Part shown: positions 27,601 through 34,902 of the stretch, piece after piece
How the letters are laid out: each line of letters opens with the position of its first letter
Position numbering within the stretch: the first letter of the stretch is position 1
DNA from: Deltaproteobacteria bacterium
Lineage (GTDB): Bacteria; Myxococcota_A; Polyangia; Polyangiales; JADJMO01
Assembly: GCA_016182965.1 (NCBI GenBank)
Contig: JACPFM010000182.1
Location: 1-60,564 of the forward strand
Direction: 5' to 3'
DNA length: 60,564 nucleotides
Made by a program: the position numbers and the translations under genes
Notes under the pieces: generated by a model
The model's database searches: none
What the model was told of the DNA's origin: nothing
The model's input: the letters and a program-made list of their open reading frames with translations, nothing else

Positions 27601-28062
27601 AAGACGGATGCGTGCGATCGCGTCGCTTGCGCGAAGGCTCCACCGCGCCCGAAAGACGCCGGTGGGCGCGTACAACACGCGCAGCTCCTCGACGCGATGG
27701 GGCAGCACGAGCTGCACCGTGTCGGCGTCGCGTCCCGGGTAGATCGTCAGCCCACGCGCCGAGACCGCCGCTGCGTCTTCTGCGTCGAGCGCGGTGATGG
27801 TGACCGAGCGCGAGGGCTCGTCGGCTCGCCGGAGCGTGAGCGGGCCCGTGGCTCTCGCGGGGAGCACGGCGTCGAGCGCGCCGCGCACCGGCAGCCGGAC
27901 GTCCGCCGGCATCCACCCGGGCAGCGCTCGCGCGAGCGCGTCGAACGCGCGCGGCGCATCGGCGCGCGGCCCTGGTGGTGCACCGGGGCCTGCTTCACAA
28001 CCGAGCACGCGGCCGCCCAACACCACGGCGAGGAGCAGACGACGGGCGCTCGCGTTCGACAT
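21646..28062 (-). CDS. Giant double kelch/Cys-rich MYXO-CTERM protein (apparent fusion of two paralogues)
   Basis: 2138 aa in one open frame. Residues 1-21 are a lipoprotein signal (lipobox VLGC). Each half has the same order: a beta-rich N-domain of about 190 residues ending IVVDPAWT/IVIDPAWT, a kelch propeller of about 330 residues, about 500 residues of Cys-rich units (C-x-x-C-x-x-G-x-C type, some with GTCSPVTGLPRGGR), then a MYXO-CTERM-like tail. The first tail (GGCAVNPSARRSASPALLVLLLGAML, then RRRRR) ends near residue 1069. It runs straight into five GLA repeats and a new Cys (GLGCSS) that resemble a second lipoprotein signal, possibly starting at M1064 (24873). The second half ends in GGCPTRPG, a hydrophobic segment and RRRR. 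I checked the junction codon by codon and found no stop. Confidence 0.8.
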   Translation of the reverse strand: MSNASARRLLLAVVLGGRVLGCEAGPGAPPGPRADAPRAFDALARALPGWMPADVRLPVRGALDAVLPARATGPLTLRRADEPSRSVTITALDAEDAAAVSARGLTIYPGRDADTVQLVLPHRVEELRVLYAPTGVFRARWSLRASDAIARIRLREGRVELVEPSGRVALSTEPLDAIDARGTHRRPVASLEADGRDATLTVSLDTTDLVAPIVVDPAWTAVASMNVPRAHATVGHLSPSKILVHSGRDGAGAWLSSAEVYDATLNTWTVTKPSNLSAGDGTALSLGDGRVMIFTDSGTTIYDPAADSWTDPGPVPLHYAIAPIGLADGRVFFYGGGTVVPTAAADIFDPKTDTWASTTPSSVGRMFYLGARLGDGRVMVLGGRDELTVFSSAEIFDPTTQTWTTVADAPTPRTGGWLLPLGGGGALAMGGSPASGATSSSVEVYRAGAWSTVGNPPKPPQAALSLDDGRILTLSGKDAAAFDPASLRWGAAGQLSAGLSAQGLTTLPGGRALVVGGELGGTSGNTSVAEIYRPLATGSTCAGAMECSTSYCVDGKCCDKACTGPCETCGATGTCTAVTGLAPAGHGGCGRYLKCVSGACATTCASDADCDAASYCDGAACVARKATSSTCARDAQCTSGFCADGVCCSTGCSEQCGACDLPGAVGTCSPVTGLPRGGRAACTGAGAGSACGPVCNGKDATKCNYLPPSLSPCSSNGCKDGVETHASACDGAGACSDVPRSCGAYACDASACRSTCTTKADCAPGHYCSGGACVPTDGLGKDCASDVSCATGFCADGVCCGVRSCEEGKSCATAAKGSCAKIDGAVCTSGAECGSGHCVDGVCCDSACAGSCEACDVPGSFGRCTATRGKPHGARPACPTDSASPCASRLCDGSDRTTCKGFVGASVVCRAAKCEGGAAVEEARCDGLGACPAEKSAACGDFACDPSTQTCRTRCSADADCATGRECVGGVCKPKVASCSDDGLSIVAPDGSTTPCAPFRCSAGACPTKCVSTSDCAPYLVCDEGTCLSPSTAGVDESSGGCAVNPSARRSASPALLVLLLGAMLRRRRRASGLAGLAGLAGLAGLAGLGCSSRTTEVAATGTQPRAERALGLAARLATVAPEAGAFVRALPERADAPVRIDLERDLWLEVTTPGDRSILAEQRSGARVFVDAAPGVDVVRVSGRSAYEELRVVHRPESPHATRYLLRTGPAVAELRHREGRVELVDRAGVVRLVTDPLSAVDATGRAVPVLSTLTETAGGFLYEVTLADSARPHPIVIDPAWTTVASMLIPRKHACANTLLDGQVLVTGGESVSGSEMSAAERWDPVANKWTRLPDATFWCSRSVRLTGGEVFIWFSNATGVYYPATNSWIRVDQPVDGTGGFAVAALADGRVMIAGGDHPSAVWSNAAQIFSPVTKTWSLAAPMAKRRNTAAAVTLPDGRVLVAGGEQGGPATSTEIYDPSTNTWTTGPSMPADLGPLANGQLLAGKALIRGTIGAALFDPTGGTWSSPALGSPASVDPLSGSLNLLTWENRASLWDISTGVLVPTSAPASRTQPATTPVAGGVLRLGGAATTGITASVELFRRQSLGGTCGVAGDCESKFCVDGVCCNRACTAVCEACALPGSVGTCSGVDGPPVSGHPIAPDVTSCGVYRNCKAGACATACTADGECTSGAYCAATGCTIKKSAGASCAEARECASAHCVDGVCCDSACKDQCASCNLVGSKGACRPVRGAPQGARPACAGVGPGTTCGIACDGADVTQCHYATAGTSCGSATCASGIETHASTCDGKGSCNDLPKRCGAYVCDATTCRAACSAKSDCAAGFFCSGGSCQPIVGLGRACTTADACATGACVDGVCCGEASCPSGSSCATAGHKGTCARSNGTACASDAECGSDACVDGVCCESRCERSCEACDVKGKEGVCTPVVGVPHGKRPACPSDPKNPCATALCDGETVASCAGFVGSDISCRDASCAGGVATHAAKCDGKGSCPTLSQTACGGYVCAADDCKSACASGADCATGYTCKEGRCTRAARTCSADGASLTAADGTSTSCAPYVCRDDACVTECASTADCAPGRSCDVERRACLQPALPPEDEGGCPTRPGARGASAIPALLGVVLLAIRRRRASRGSARRSS
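24802..24846 (-). repeat. Five 9-bp repeats (Gly-Leu-Ala) at the fusion junction
   Basis: Units of GGNCTCGCN encode GLA five times, exactly between the two halves of the giant kelch ORF, followed by GLGC. The nine-base period keeps the frame whatever the copy number. Confidence 0.9.
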
Positions 28063-28198
28063 GGAAGCGAACTTATCCGTCTTCTCCGTAAAGGAGGGAC
28101 GTGCAGCGCGCCGGCCGCGAGGTCATCTCGTCGGTCGTCCGGCGAGGCCCACCGCCGCGCCGCCCGCGGCAGGTGCCAACGCGTCGCGTCAGAGCTAT

Positions 28199-28204
28199 AG
28201 AGGG
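28199..28204 (+). promoter_or_regulatory. Ribosome binding site for glpD
   Basis: AGAGGG is 10 nt before ATG 28215. It supports this start over the frame from 28101. Confidence 0.5.
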
Positions 28205-28214
28205 ATCGCACTCC

Positions 28215-29885
28215 ATGTCCTCGCCATCCCTACGCACCGCCAACGTGCGGCGGCTCACCGAAGGCACCTTCGACGTCCTGATCGTCGGCGGCGGCATCAA
28301 CGGTGCGGTGTCGGCCGCGTGCCTCGCCGGGCAGGGGGCGCGCGTCGCCCTCATCGACAAATCGGACTTCGCGTCGTTCACGAGCCAGCAGTCGTCGAAC
28401 CTCGCGTGGGGCGGCATCAAGTACATGGAGACGCTCGAGTTCGGGCTCGTGCGGAAGCTCTGCGTTTCGCGCAACCACCTGATTCGCTCCTACCCGTCGA
28501 CGGTGCAGGAGATCCGCTTCTTCGTCCTCCACGAGAAGACGTTCCGGCACGGGCTGTGGAAGTTGGTGCTCGGCACCTGGCTCTACTGGTTCATCGGGAG
28601 CTTCTTCACCAAGCGCCCGCGCAGGCTGTCGAAGGCGACGATCGAGCGCGAGGAGCCGATCGTCGCCACGGCCAACAGCGACGGCGGCTTCGAGTACTCC
28701 GACGCGTACTTCCACGACACCGACACGCGCTTCGTGTGGAACTTCGTCCGCGGCGCGCTGAACTACGGGTGCATCGCCGCCAACTACGTCGAGTCGCTCG
28801 GCTCGGAGCGGGGCGACGACGGGCTGTGGGTCACCCGCGCGCGCGACGCGGTCACCGGCCACGAGCTGTCGATCCGCTCGAAGGTGGTGGTCAACGCGTG
28901 CGGTCCGTTCGTCGACGAGATGAACGGGCGCGCCGGGCAGAAGACGCAGCACCGCCACCTGTTCTCCAAGGGCATCCACCTGATCGTGCCGCGGCTGACG
29001 AAGAACCGGCGCGTGCTCACCTTCTTCGCCGACGACGGCCGGCTCTTCTTCGTCATCCCCATGGGCCCGCGCACGTGCATCGGCACCACCGACACGCGCG
29101 TCGACAGCCCGATCACGCACGTCACCGACGACGACCGCAAATTCGTCCTCGACAACATCAACAAGCGCCTGAACCTCCCGCAGCCGCTCACCGAGAAGGA
29201 CATCGTCGCCGAGCGCTGCGGCGTGCGGCCGCTGGTGGTGTCGGCCGGGCAGTCGGGGGCCGCCGATTGGACGCAGCTCTCACGCAAGCACGCGATCGAG
29301 GTCGACGAGCGCACGAAGTACGTCAGCATCTTCGGCGGCAAGCTCACCGACTGCCTCAACGTCGGTCGCGAGGTCGCGGCGGCGGTGCACCGTCTGGGCG
29401 TCGAGCTGCCGTACCCCGAGGTGCGCTGGTACGGCGAGCCCGACGAGCAGACCCGGCGCGAGTTCTTCCATCAGGCTCGGCTGATGCGGCTCGACGACAT
29501 GACGCCGAAGAGCTCGTCGGAGCCGCTGTCGACGCGGCTCTGGCGGCGCTACGGCGAGCAGGCGCTCGCGCTGCTCGAGGACATCCGCGCCGACCCCACG
29601 ATGGCCGAGCTCGTCGTCGAGCGCGCCGAGTACGTGAAGTGCGAGATCACGCAGGCGGCGCGCCGCGAGATGATCGTCACCCTCGACGACTTCCTCCGCC
29701 GGCGCTCGAAGATCGCGCTGGTGCTGCACAAGGACGTGCTCCGCGAGGCGCCGGGCGTGCGCGAGGTGTGCCGCATCCTGTTCGGCGACAAGGCCGACGC
29801 GAGGTACGAGGAGTACTTCGGCGCTCCGACGAGGGCGCTGCCGGCGCGCGGAGCACAGCAGGAGAGCGCCGCCACCGGCGCTTGA
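28215..29885 (+). CDS. glpD: Glycerol-3-phosphate dehydrogenase, FAD-dependent
   Basis: 556 aa. It oxidises sn-glycerol-3-phosphate to dihydroxyacetone phosphate and passes electrons to the quinone pool at the inner membrane. The FAD motif is DVLIVGGGINGA (about residues 20-31), and the family motif SSNLAWGGIKYMET is at about 60-75. The domain continues with GTTDTRVD and ISIFGGKLTDC-like sequence (YVSIFGGKLTDC, about 370-382), the GlpD GGK signature. The C-terminal alpha-helical GlpD cap (about 400-540) follows. It is somewhat longer than Escherichia coli GlpD (about 500 aa). No glycerol kinase or transporter is nearby. Confidence 0.92.
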   Translation: MSSPSLRTANVRRLTEGTFDVLIVGGGINGAVSAACLAGQGARVALIDKSDFASFTSQQSSNLAWGGIKYMETLEFGLVRKLCVSRNHLIRSYPSTVQEIRFFVLHEKTFRHGLWKLVLGTWLYWFIGSFFTKRPRRLSKATIEREEPIVATANSDGGFEYSDAYFHDTDTRFVWNFVRGALNYGCIAANYVESLGSERGDDGLWVTRARDAVTGHELSIRSKVVVNACGPFVDEMNGRAGQKTQHRHLFSKGIHLIVPRLTKNRRVLTFFADDGRLFFVIPMGPRTCIGTTDTRVDSPITHVTDDDRKFVLDNINKRLNLPQPLTEKDIVAERCGVRPLVVSAGQSGAADWTQLSRKHAIEVDERTKYVSIFGGKLTDCLNVGREVAAAVHRLGVELPYPEVRWYGEPDEQTRREFFHQARLMRLDDMTPKSSSEPLSTRLWRRYGEQALALLEDIRADPTMAELVVERAEYVKCEITQAARREMIVTLDDFLRRRSKIALVLHKDVLREAPGVREVCRILFGDKADARYEEYFGAPTRALPARGAQQESAATGA

Positions 29886-29918
29886 CGGGCTGCTCGGTGT
29901 TCGCCGACGCTGATCGGG

Positions 29919-30272
29919 ATGGACGCAGAGCTCCGCAAGAAGGTGTGTCGCCTGGTCGCCGGCATCGTCGTGGCGGATGACGACCTCGACGAGAAGGAGG
30001 ACGCCTTCATCGACCGGTTGATGCTCAAGTTCGGCATCCCGGCCGACGAGCGCGGCGAGCTGTTCCCGATCGTCGACAGCGCGGAGGCGGCGAGCGAGAT
30101 CAAGACGCTCCCCAAGGACGTGCAGGACGAGGCGTTCTCGCTGCTGGTCGAGGCGGCCGCGGCCGACGGCAAGATCGTCGCCGAGGAGCGCGCGTACATC
30201 GGCGCGGTGGCCGACGCCCTCGGGCTCGACGCCGCGGTGGTCGACGAGCGGCTGAAGAACGCGGTGGGTTGA
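29919..30272 (+). CDS. TerB-like all-helical protein
   Basis: 117 aa, with two halves each holding an acidic helix-loop motif (VVADDDLDEKEDAFI and AAAADGKIVAEERAYI). This is the internal-repeat layout of the TerB (tellurite resistance B-like) fold, whose acidic residues can bind metal. Proteins of this size carrying only this domain are common and most have no known function; there is no other ter gene here. It is 33 bp after glpD on the same strand and may be cotranscribed with it. Confidence 0.75.
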   Translation: MDAELRKKVCRLVAGIVVADDDLDEKEDAFIDRLMLKFGIPADERGELFPIVDSAEAASEIKTLPKDVQDEAFSLLVEAAAADGKIVAEERAYIGAVADALGLDAAVVDERLKNAVG

Positions 30273-30280
30273 TCGGCCAC

Positions 30281-30294
30281 CGCGCCTTCGCGCG
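30281..30294. terminator. Short GC hairpin between convergent stops
   Basis: CGCGC-CTTC-GCGCG has a 5-bp stem between the TerB-like and vWA genes. There is no T-run, so termination is uncertain. Confidence 0.25.
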
Positions 30295-30297
30295 TGA

Positions 30298-31710
30298 TCA
30301 CTTCACGATCGACTCCGTCTTGCAGCCGACCTCGATGTCGATCGAGCCGCCGGCCTTGAATCCCGTGCACGTCGCCGGGCACATGAGGATCTTCTTCGGC
30401 GTGCCGGCGGAGGGATCGACGTCGTAGTACCAGCCGCCGCTGGTCGGGTCGCACTTGTCGGCGCTGCCGACGTACAGGATGGTGCTCGACCCGCTGCCGG
30501 TGGTGACCTTCACGTTCACCTTGAAGTAGTCGGCGGAGGCGGCGGGCGGCAGCTCGTATTCGCAGGGCAGGGCGCTGCTGCGGATGGCGTTGAGCGCCGC
30601 GAGGAAGTCCTTGGTGACGTCGCTCGTCGTGCTGACGATGAACGCGGGCTTGCCGTTGCCGGCCTTGGAGATCGCGTCGAGGTTGGACGCGCCCGAGGCG
30701 TCGTCTTTGCCGAGCACGCCGATGACGTAGGTGTTGATCGACGGCGTAGCCGAGACGGCGTCGGACGCGAGCTTGGAGATCGAGGGAATGTCGATCGGCG
30801 TGCACGCCGTGGGCTCGCCATCGGTGACGAGCAGCACCGCGACGGCGTGGGTCGGGTTCGCCGCCTTCCAGGTCTTCGCGTGCTGGATGGCGCCGGCGAG
30901 GGCCGCGCCGGTCGGCGTGTCGGTCGACGGCTTGTGCGCATTCAGCGACTTCACGATCGCGTCTTTGACGCCGGGCAGCGGCGCGATGGCGACCTCTGGC
31001 GTCGCATAGTCGGCCACCTTGCACTCGCGCATCTGGCAGTACTTCAAGATGTCGCACGGCCCGGTCAGGATCGGGCAGTTCGCGTTGTTGAAGCACCCGT
31101 AGCCCGGGTTGCCGCGGCACACGCCGACGTTGACGCAGGCGCCGCCGCTCTTGCAGTCGGCCGCCGTGGAGCACGGGACGATCGTCTTGGCGGCGACGCT
31201 CTCCTTGTCGCACGCCTTGTTGTTCGCGCACGGGCCATAGCCCTTGCAGTCCGCCTCGGCGGTGCAGGTCAGCGGCACTCCCGGCGGGTAGTAGGCGAAG
31301 TACTGGATACCGACGCCGATCCCGGTCGAGGCGCTGTCGGAGAGGAACGCGTTGAAGGCGGTCTTCACCGCCTCCCATTTGGTCGGGCCGGCCGAGGTCT
31401 TCTCGTCCATCGACCCCGACTGGTCGTACATGACGTAGATGTCGAGCGGCAGCGGCTTGGCCTCGGTGCCCACGCCGATGCACGCGTCGCCCATCGGTCC
31501 GTCCGGCGGCGGGGCGGCCTCGACCGTGCCGTCGACGCTCAGGCCACCGCCGTCGTCGCCGGTGCCGAGGTCGTCGCCGAGGCTCGTGTCGCTCGGGACC
31601 GAGGTGTCGGGATCGCCGCCGGCGGGGGTTCCGGCATCGTCCGCCGTGGCGCAGCCGACCGCGACGACACAGGAGAGGAGCAGCCCGAGGGACCAGCGGC
31701 GGGGGACCAT
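30298..31710 (-). CDS. von Willebrand factor A-domain lipoprotein
   Basis: 470 aa. The lipoprotein signal ends at AVGC20, followed by an Asp/Ser/Gly/Pro-rich linker (about residues 22-75). The vWA domain begins with YVMYDQSGSMDE; its MIDAS DxSxS is D96, S98, S100. The later MIDAS Thr is in TPTGAAL and the Asp in VLLVTDGEP. Between them a Cys-rich insert (about 135-205) contains several C-x-x-x-x-C pairs (CTAEADCKGYGPC, CVNVGVC), as in the surface adhesins of this group. The C-terminal part is a beta-rich domain with a disulfide pair. A metal-dependent surface binding protein is likely. Its partner is unknown. Confidence 0.88.
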   Translation of the reverse strand: MVPRRWSLGLLLSCVVAVGCATADDAGTPAGGDPDTSVPSDTSLGDDLGTGDDGGGLSVDGTVEAAPPPDGPMGDACIGVGTEAKPLPLDIYVMYDQSGSMDEKTSAGPTKWEAVKTAFNAFLSDSASTGIGVGIQYFAYYPPGVPLTCTAEADCKGYGPCANNKACDKESVAAKTIVPCSTAADCKSGGACVNVGVCRGNPGYGCFNNANCPILTGPCDILKYCQMRECKVADYATPEVAIAPLPGVKDAIVKSLNAHKPSTDTPTGAALAGAIQHAKTWKAANPTHAVAVLLVTDGEPTACTPIDIPSISKLASDAVSATPSINTYVIGVLGKDDASGASNLDAISKAGNGKPAFIVSTTSDVTKDFLAALNAIRSSALPCEYELPPAASADYFKVNVKVTTGSGSSTILYVGSADKCDPTSGGWYYDVDPSAGTPKKILMCPATCTGFKAGGSIDIEVGCKTESIVK

Positions 31711-32034
31711 GCAGCTGATCTAGCAAACTTCCCGTGCACGGCCGAGCCCGTGCGCGGTCGCGTAGGCGGTTTCGTCGCATGCCTCCGAGCGCGAGCAGGG
31801 ATCGCTCCGTCGTCGAGGTGCCGTCCCGGCGTCGTCGCGCGGGCGATCGTCGCACGCGTGATCGACATCGATCGATGTCGACGCCGGCCAGCGCGTGCTC
31901 CGCGTCGCGTCGTCGATGGCGGGCGCGAGCCGGCTGAGCGAACGCACGCGACCGTGAATGCATGTGCGTCACGGCGAAGTGACCGTCGGACGTCACGGGC
32001 GCGTCGGGCGAGACGTGATATCCGTTCGCAGGTG
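31711..32034. other. 324-bp divergent spacer without a credible gene
   Basis: Between the vWA lipoprotein and the PA14-GH43 lipoprotein, divergently transcribed. Short frames inside are Arg/Ser-rich and look like shadows. The only striking structure is the perfect palindrome at 31862. Confidence 0.7.
31862..31881. promoter_or_regulatory. Perfect 20-bp palindrome in divergent spacer
   Basis: TCGACATCGATCGATGTCGA reads identically on both strands. Its position midway between two divergent lipoprotein genes suits an operator for a dimeric regulator. Confidence 0.5.
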
Positions 32035-33567
32035 ATGCGATCGGCGCTGCTCCTCACCGTGCTGCTCGCTTCGTGCAGCGGAACGCTCGGCGACGGCGAC
32101 GAGGAGCGGGGCGTCGACGCGGCGCCGGTCGACGACGCCGACGCGCCGGTCTCCGACGTCGCCGACGTGACCGTCGACGCGGACGCGGATCTCCCCGACA
32201 CCGCGGAGGCCACCGGCCTGCGCGGCGAGTACTTCGACGACTACGACGATCCGCGCGTCACCCGCGTCGACGCGAACGTCGATTTCGACTGGCCCACCGA
32301 GAAGCCGGTCGCGGGCGTCCCGCACGACTGGTTCTCCGCGCGCTGGAGCGGCGAGCTGCTCGTCGACGCGGCCGAGACCTACACCTTCGAGACGCGCTCC
32401 GACGACGGCGTGCGCCTCGTCATCGACGGCGAGAAGGTGATCGAGAACTGGACCGGTCACTTCCCGACGACCAACACCGGATCGATCGCGCTCTCCGCCG
32501 GGCGGCATCGCATCGTCCTCGAGTACTTCCAGCTCGATCTCGGCGCGACGATCCAGCTGTACTGGTCCTCGAAGACCGTCGCGCGCGCGCTCGTCCCCAC
32601 GTCGGCGCTCCGTCCGGCGAAGGCCAGGAGCGCCGCCCGCGCGCCCGCGCCGCCGTACGTCAACCCGGTCTACGCGAAGGACTGCCCCGATCCGGGCGTG
32701 CTCCGTGTCGAGGAGGAGGGGCGCGCGGCCTATTACATGTCCTGCACCGGCGGCGTGTTCCGCGTCTACCGCTCGCGCGATCTGGTGCGCTGGGCGGCGA
32801 CCAGCGGGGCGATCCTTCCGGCGGGCAAGGCGCCGTGGTCGGCGAACGGCGGGCGCAACTGGGCGCCCGAGCTGCACGCGGTGGGCGGCAAGTACGTCGC
32901 CTACTTCACCGCGGTGAACGCGGCCGACAAGCTAGCGATCGGCGCGGCGTCGGCCACCTCGCCCGTCGGTCCGTGGACGGTGAGCGCCGCGCCGCTGGTC
33001 GACGATCCGACACCGGGTGTCATCGACGCCACGTTCTTCCGCGACGACGACGGCAAGCAGTACCTGTATTGGAAGCGCGACGGCAACGCGATCGGCAAGC
33101 CGACGCCGATCTTCGTCCGCGAGCTGCGCGCCGACGGGCTGGGCTTCGCCGCGGGATCGGCCGCGACGCAGGTGCTGACCAACGATCCCGGCAGCTGGGA
33201 GGGCGGCGTCGTCGAGGCGCCGTGGGTCGTGCGCCGCGGCGGTAACGTCTACATGTTCTACAGCGGCAACGTGTACGACCGGCGCTACCGCACCGGCGTC
33301 GCGCGCGCCGGGTCGCCGAAGGGGCCGTTCACCAAGCTCGGCGCCCCCATCCTGGCCAACAACGCGGGCTTCCTCGGGCCGGGCCACGGCTCGGTGGTGC
33401 GCGCGCACGACGCCGACTTCTTCGTCTATCACGCTTGGATCAACGACGGCTCCGGCTCACCGGCGCCCGGCGGTCGCCAGGTGCTGGTCGACGCGATCAC
33501 CTGGGCGGGCGGCTGGCCGAAGATCGCCGACGGCACCCCGAGCATCGCGCCGCAGCCCTGGCCGTGA
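32035..33567 (+). CDS. PA14 plus GH43-like glycoside hydrolase lipoprotein
   Basis: 510 aa. The lipoprotein signal (MRSALLLTVLLASC) is followed by an Asp/Ala/Val-rich linker (about residues 20-60) and a PA14 domain (about 60-195) with GLRGEYFDDY, FSARWSGELLVDAAETYTFETRSDDGVRL and AGRHRIVLEY. The C-terminal domain (about 205-505) is a five-bladed GH43-type propeller: the catalytic base region is KDCPDPGVL, the pKa-modulating region is GVIDATFF, and the general acid is in EGGVVEAPWV. GH43 enzymes cut arabinan or xylan side chains; PA14 domains bind carbohydrate. The protein is probably a surface-bound plant-polysaccharide or exopolysaccharide hydrolase. ATG 32035 was preferred to GTG 32032. Confidence 0.88.
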   Translation: MRSALLLTVLLASCSGTLGDGDEERGVDAAPVDDADAPVSDVADVTVDADADLPDTAEATGLRGEYFDDYDDPRVTRVDANVDFDWPTEKPVAGVPHDWFSARWSGELLVDAAETYTFETRSDDGVRLVIDGEKVIENWTGHFPTTNTGSIALSAGRHRIVLEYFQLDLGATIQLYWSSKTVARALVPTSALRPAKARSAARAPAPPYVNPVYAKDCPDPGVLRVEEEGRAAYYMSCTGGVFRVYRSRDLVRWAATSGAILPAGKAPWSANGGRNWAPELHAVGGKYVAYFTAVNAADKLAIGAASATSPVGPWTVSAAPLVDDPTPGVIDATFFRDDDGKQYLYWKRDGNAIGKPTPIFVRELRADGLGFAAGSAATQVLTNDPGSWEGGVVEAPWVVRRGGNVYMFYSGNVYDRRYRTGVARAGSPKGPFTKLGAPILANNAGFLGPGHGSVVRAHDADFFVYHAWINDGSGSPAPGGRQVLVDAITWAGGWPKIADGTPSIAPQPWP

Positions 33568-33609
33568 GCCGCACTCGCGCGACGCGCCGGAGCAGGTGAC
33601 AATCACCCG

Positions 33610-34884
33610 ATGTTCGCCGAGCTCGCCGACGTCGGTCTCTTCCAGTCCATGGCGCGCTACGGCGACATGGCCATCCACGGCGTGCTCGATCTGCGCCGGT
33701 CGTTCTCGCGCGCGGAGCTCGAGGCGGCGGTGGCCGCGACCATCGCCGATTTCCCGGTGCTCGGACGCTGCTACGAGCCGCGGTTCTGGCGCGATCGATG
33801 GCGACCGGTGCGCGGGCCGATCTCCGAGGCGGTGCACGTCCTCGAGCCCTCCGATCTCGAAGCGGAGACCGAGGCGTGGGTGCGCCGGCCCATCGACACC
33901 ACGCGCGAGCGACCGATCCGCATCGTCCGTCTGCGAAGGCCGGAGGGCTCGCGGCTGGTCCTGAGCATCCTCCACCTCGCGGTCGACGGCGGCGGCGCCG
34001 CCGCGGTCGGGCACGTGTTCGCGTCCCATCTCTACGGCGTCTCTCCGTCGGCGCCGGTCGACGCGCGACGCAGCGTCGGCAGCGCGCTCGAGCGACTGCG
34101 CTGGTGGCACCTGCCGGTCCTCGCGCGCGATCTCGCCGAATCCACGGCGCAGCCGGCGCGCGTGTACCTCGCGGCGAGAAGGCAACGGCACTTCCCGGCC
34201 GACGGCTCGCACCAGACCCGCTGGCGATGGCTCACCATCTCGAGAGACCAGCTCGAGCAGATCAAGACACGCTGTCGCGCGCGAGGCGCCAGCGTCAACG
34301 ACGCGCTCATCGCGGCGCTCGCGCGCGTCGGCGCCGCGCGATCGACGCGCGGACCGGTCCCCGTCATCTACACGATGGATCTCCGCAGGTACGCTCGCTC
34401 CGCGCGGCTCACCGCCGCGAACACCTCCGCCATCCTCACCGCGCTCGTGCCTCGACGCGCCATCGGCGATCTCGCCACCACCGCCGCCGCGGTCGCGAAG
34501 ATCACGGCGCGGCAGCGCCACGGGCTCGCCGGTCCCGCGTTCATCCTCGGGCCGCTCGCCGTGGGTGCGCCCGCGCCGCACGCGCTCGTGCGACGAATCA
34601 CGCCGTGGATCTTCCCCTTCGTCGTCGACATCCCGCTCCGCCGCGGGCTGCTCGTCACCAACGTCGGCCGCATCGACGAGGGCCTCGCGGCGTTCGGCGA
34701 CGATCTCGAGCGCCTGCGGGTCATCGGCCCCAACATCGCCGGCGTGGAGGTGCCCGCGATCATCGCCTACGGCTTCCGCGGCGAGCTGATCCTCGAGCTC
34801 TTCGCGCCGCCCGGGCTCGCGGAGGCGGCGCTCGACGAGCTCGAGCAGGAGCTGCGCGAGGCCCTCGAGCTGCAGGCCTCGTGA
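33610..34884 (+). CDS. Condensation-fold acyltransferase
   Basis: 424 aa, one chloramphenicol-acetyltransferase-like fold. The active-site motif HxxxDG is present as HLAVDGGG (about residues 119-126), after the first half (FSRAELEAAVAATIADFPVLG). A second conserved area, ARGASVNDALIAALARV (about 225-241), matches the SVNDAL block of condensation/WS-DGAT/PapA-type enzymes. It lacks adenylation or carrier domains, so it is a free-standing acyltransferase, for lipid or polyketide esters for example, rather than an NRPS module. No signal peptide. It lies 42 bp after the GH43 gene, on the same strand. Confidence 0.82.
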   Translation: MFAELADVGLFQSMARYGDMAIHGVLDLRRSFSRAELEAAVAATIADFPVLGRCYEPRFWRDRWRPVRGPISEAVHVLEPSDLEAETEAWVRRPIDTTRERPIRIVRLRRPEGSRLVLSILHLAVDGGGAAAVGHVFASHLYGVSPSAPVDARRSVGSALERLRWWHLPVLARDLAESTAQPARVYLAARRQRHFPADGSHQTRWRWLTISRDQLEQIKTRCRARGASVNDALIAALARVGAARSTRGPVPVIYTMDLRRYARSARLTAANTSAILTALVPRRAIGDLATTAAAVAKITARQRHGLAGPAFILGPLAVGAPAPHALVRRITPWIFPFVVDIPLRRGLLVTNVGRIDEGLAAFGDDLERLRVIGPNIAGVEVPAIIAYGFRGELILELFAPPGLAEAALDELEQELREALELQAS

Positions 34885-34902
34885 CGCGCGGCCGACCGGG
34901 CG

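Noticed and set aside
22117..28200. A 2027-codon open frame on the plus strand opposite the giant kelch gene
   Set aside because: Its translation is Arg/Ala/Gly-rich with no domain, and it mirrors the codon pattern of the real minus-strand gene. It is a high-GC shadow.
29919..30272. TerB-like gene as evidence of a tellurite-resistance or phage-defence cluster
   Set aside because: No TerC, TerD or other ter genes are nearby; solitary TerB domains are common.
33610..34884. Condensation-fold protein as part of a nonribosomal peptide cluster
   Set aside because: There is no adenylation, carrier or thioesterase domain in the neighbourhood.
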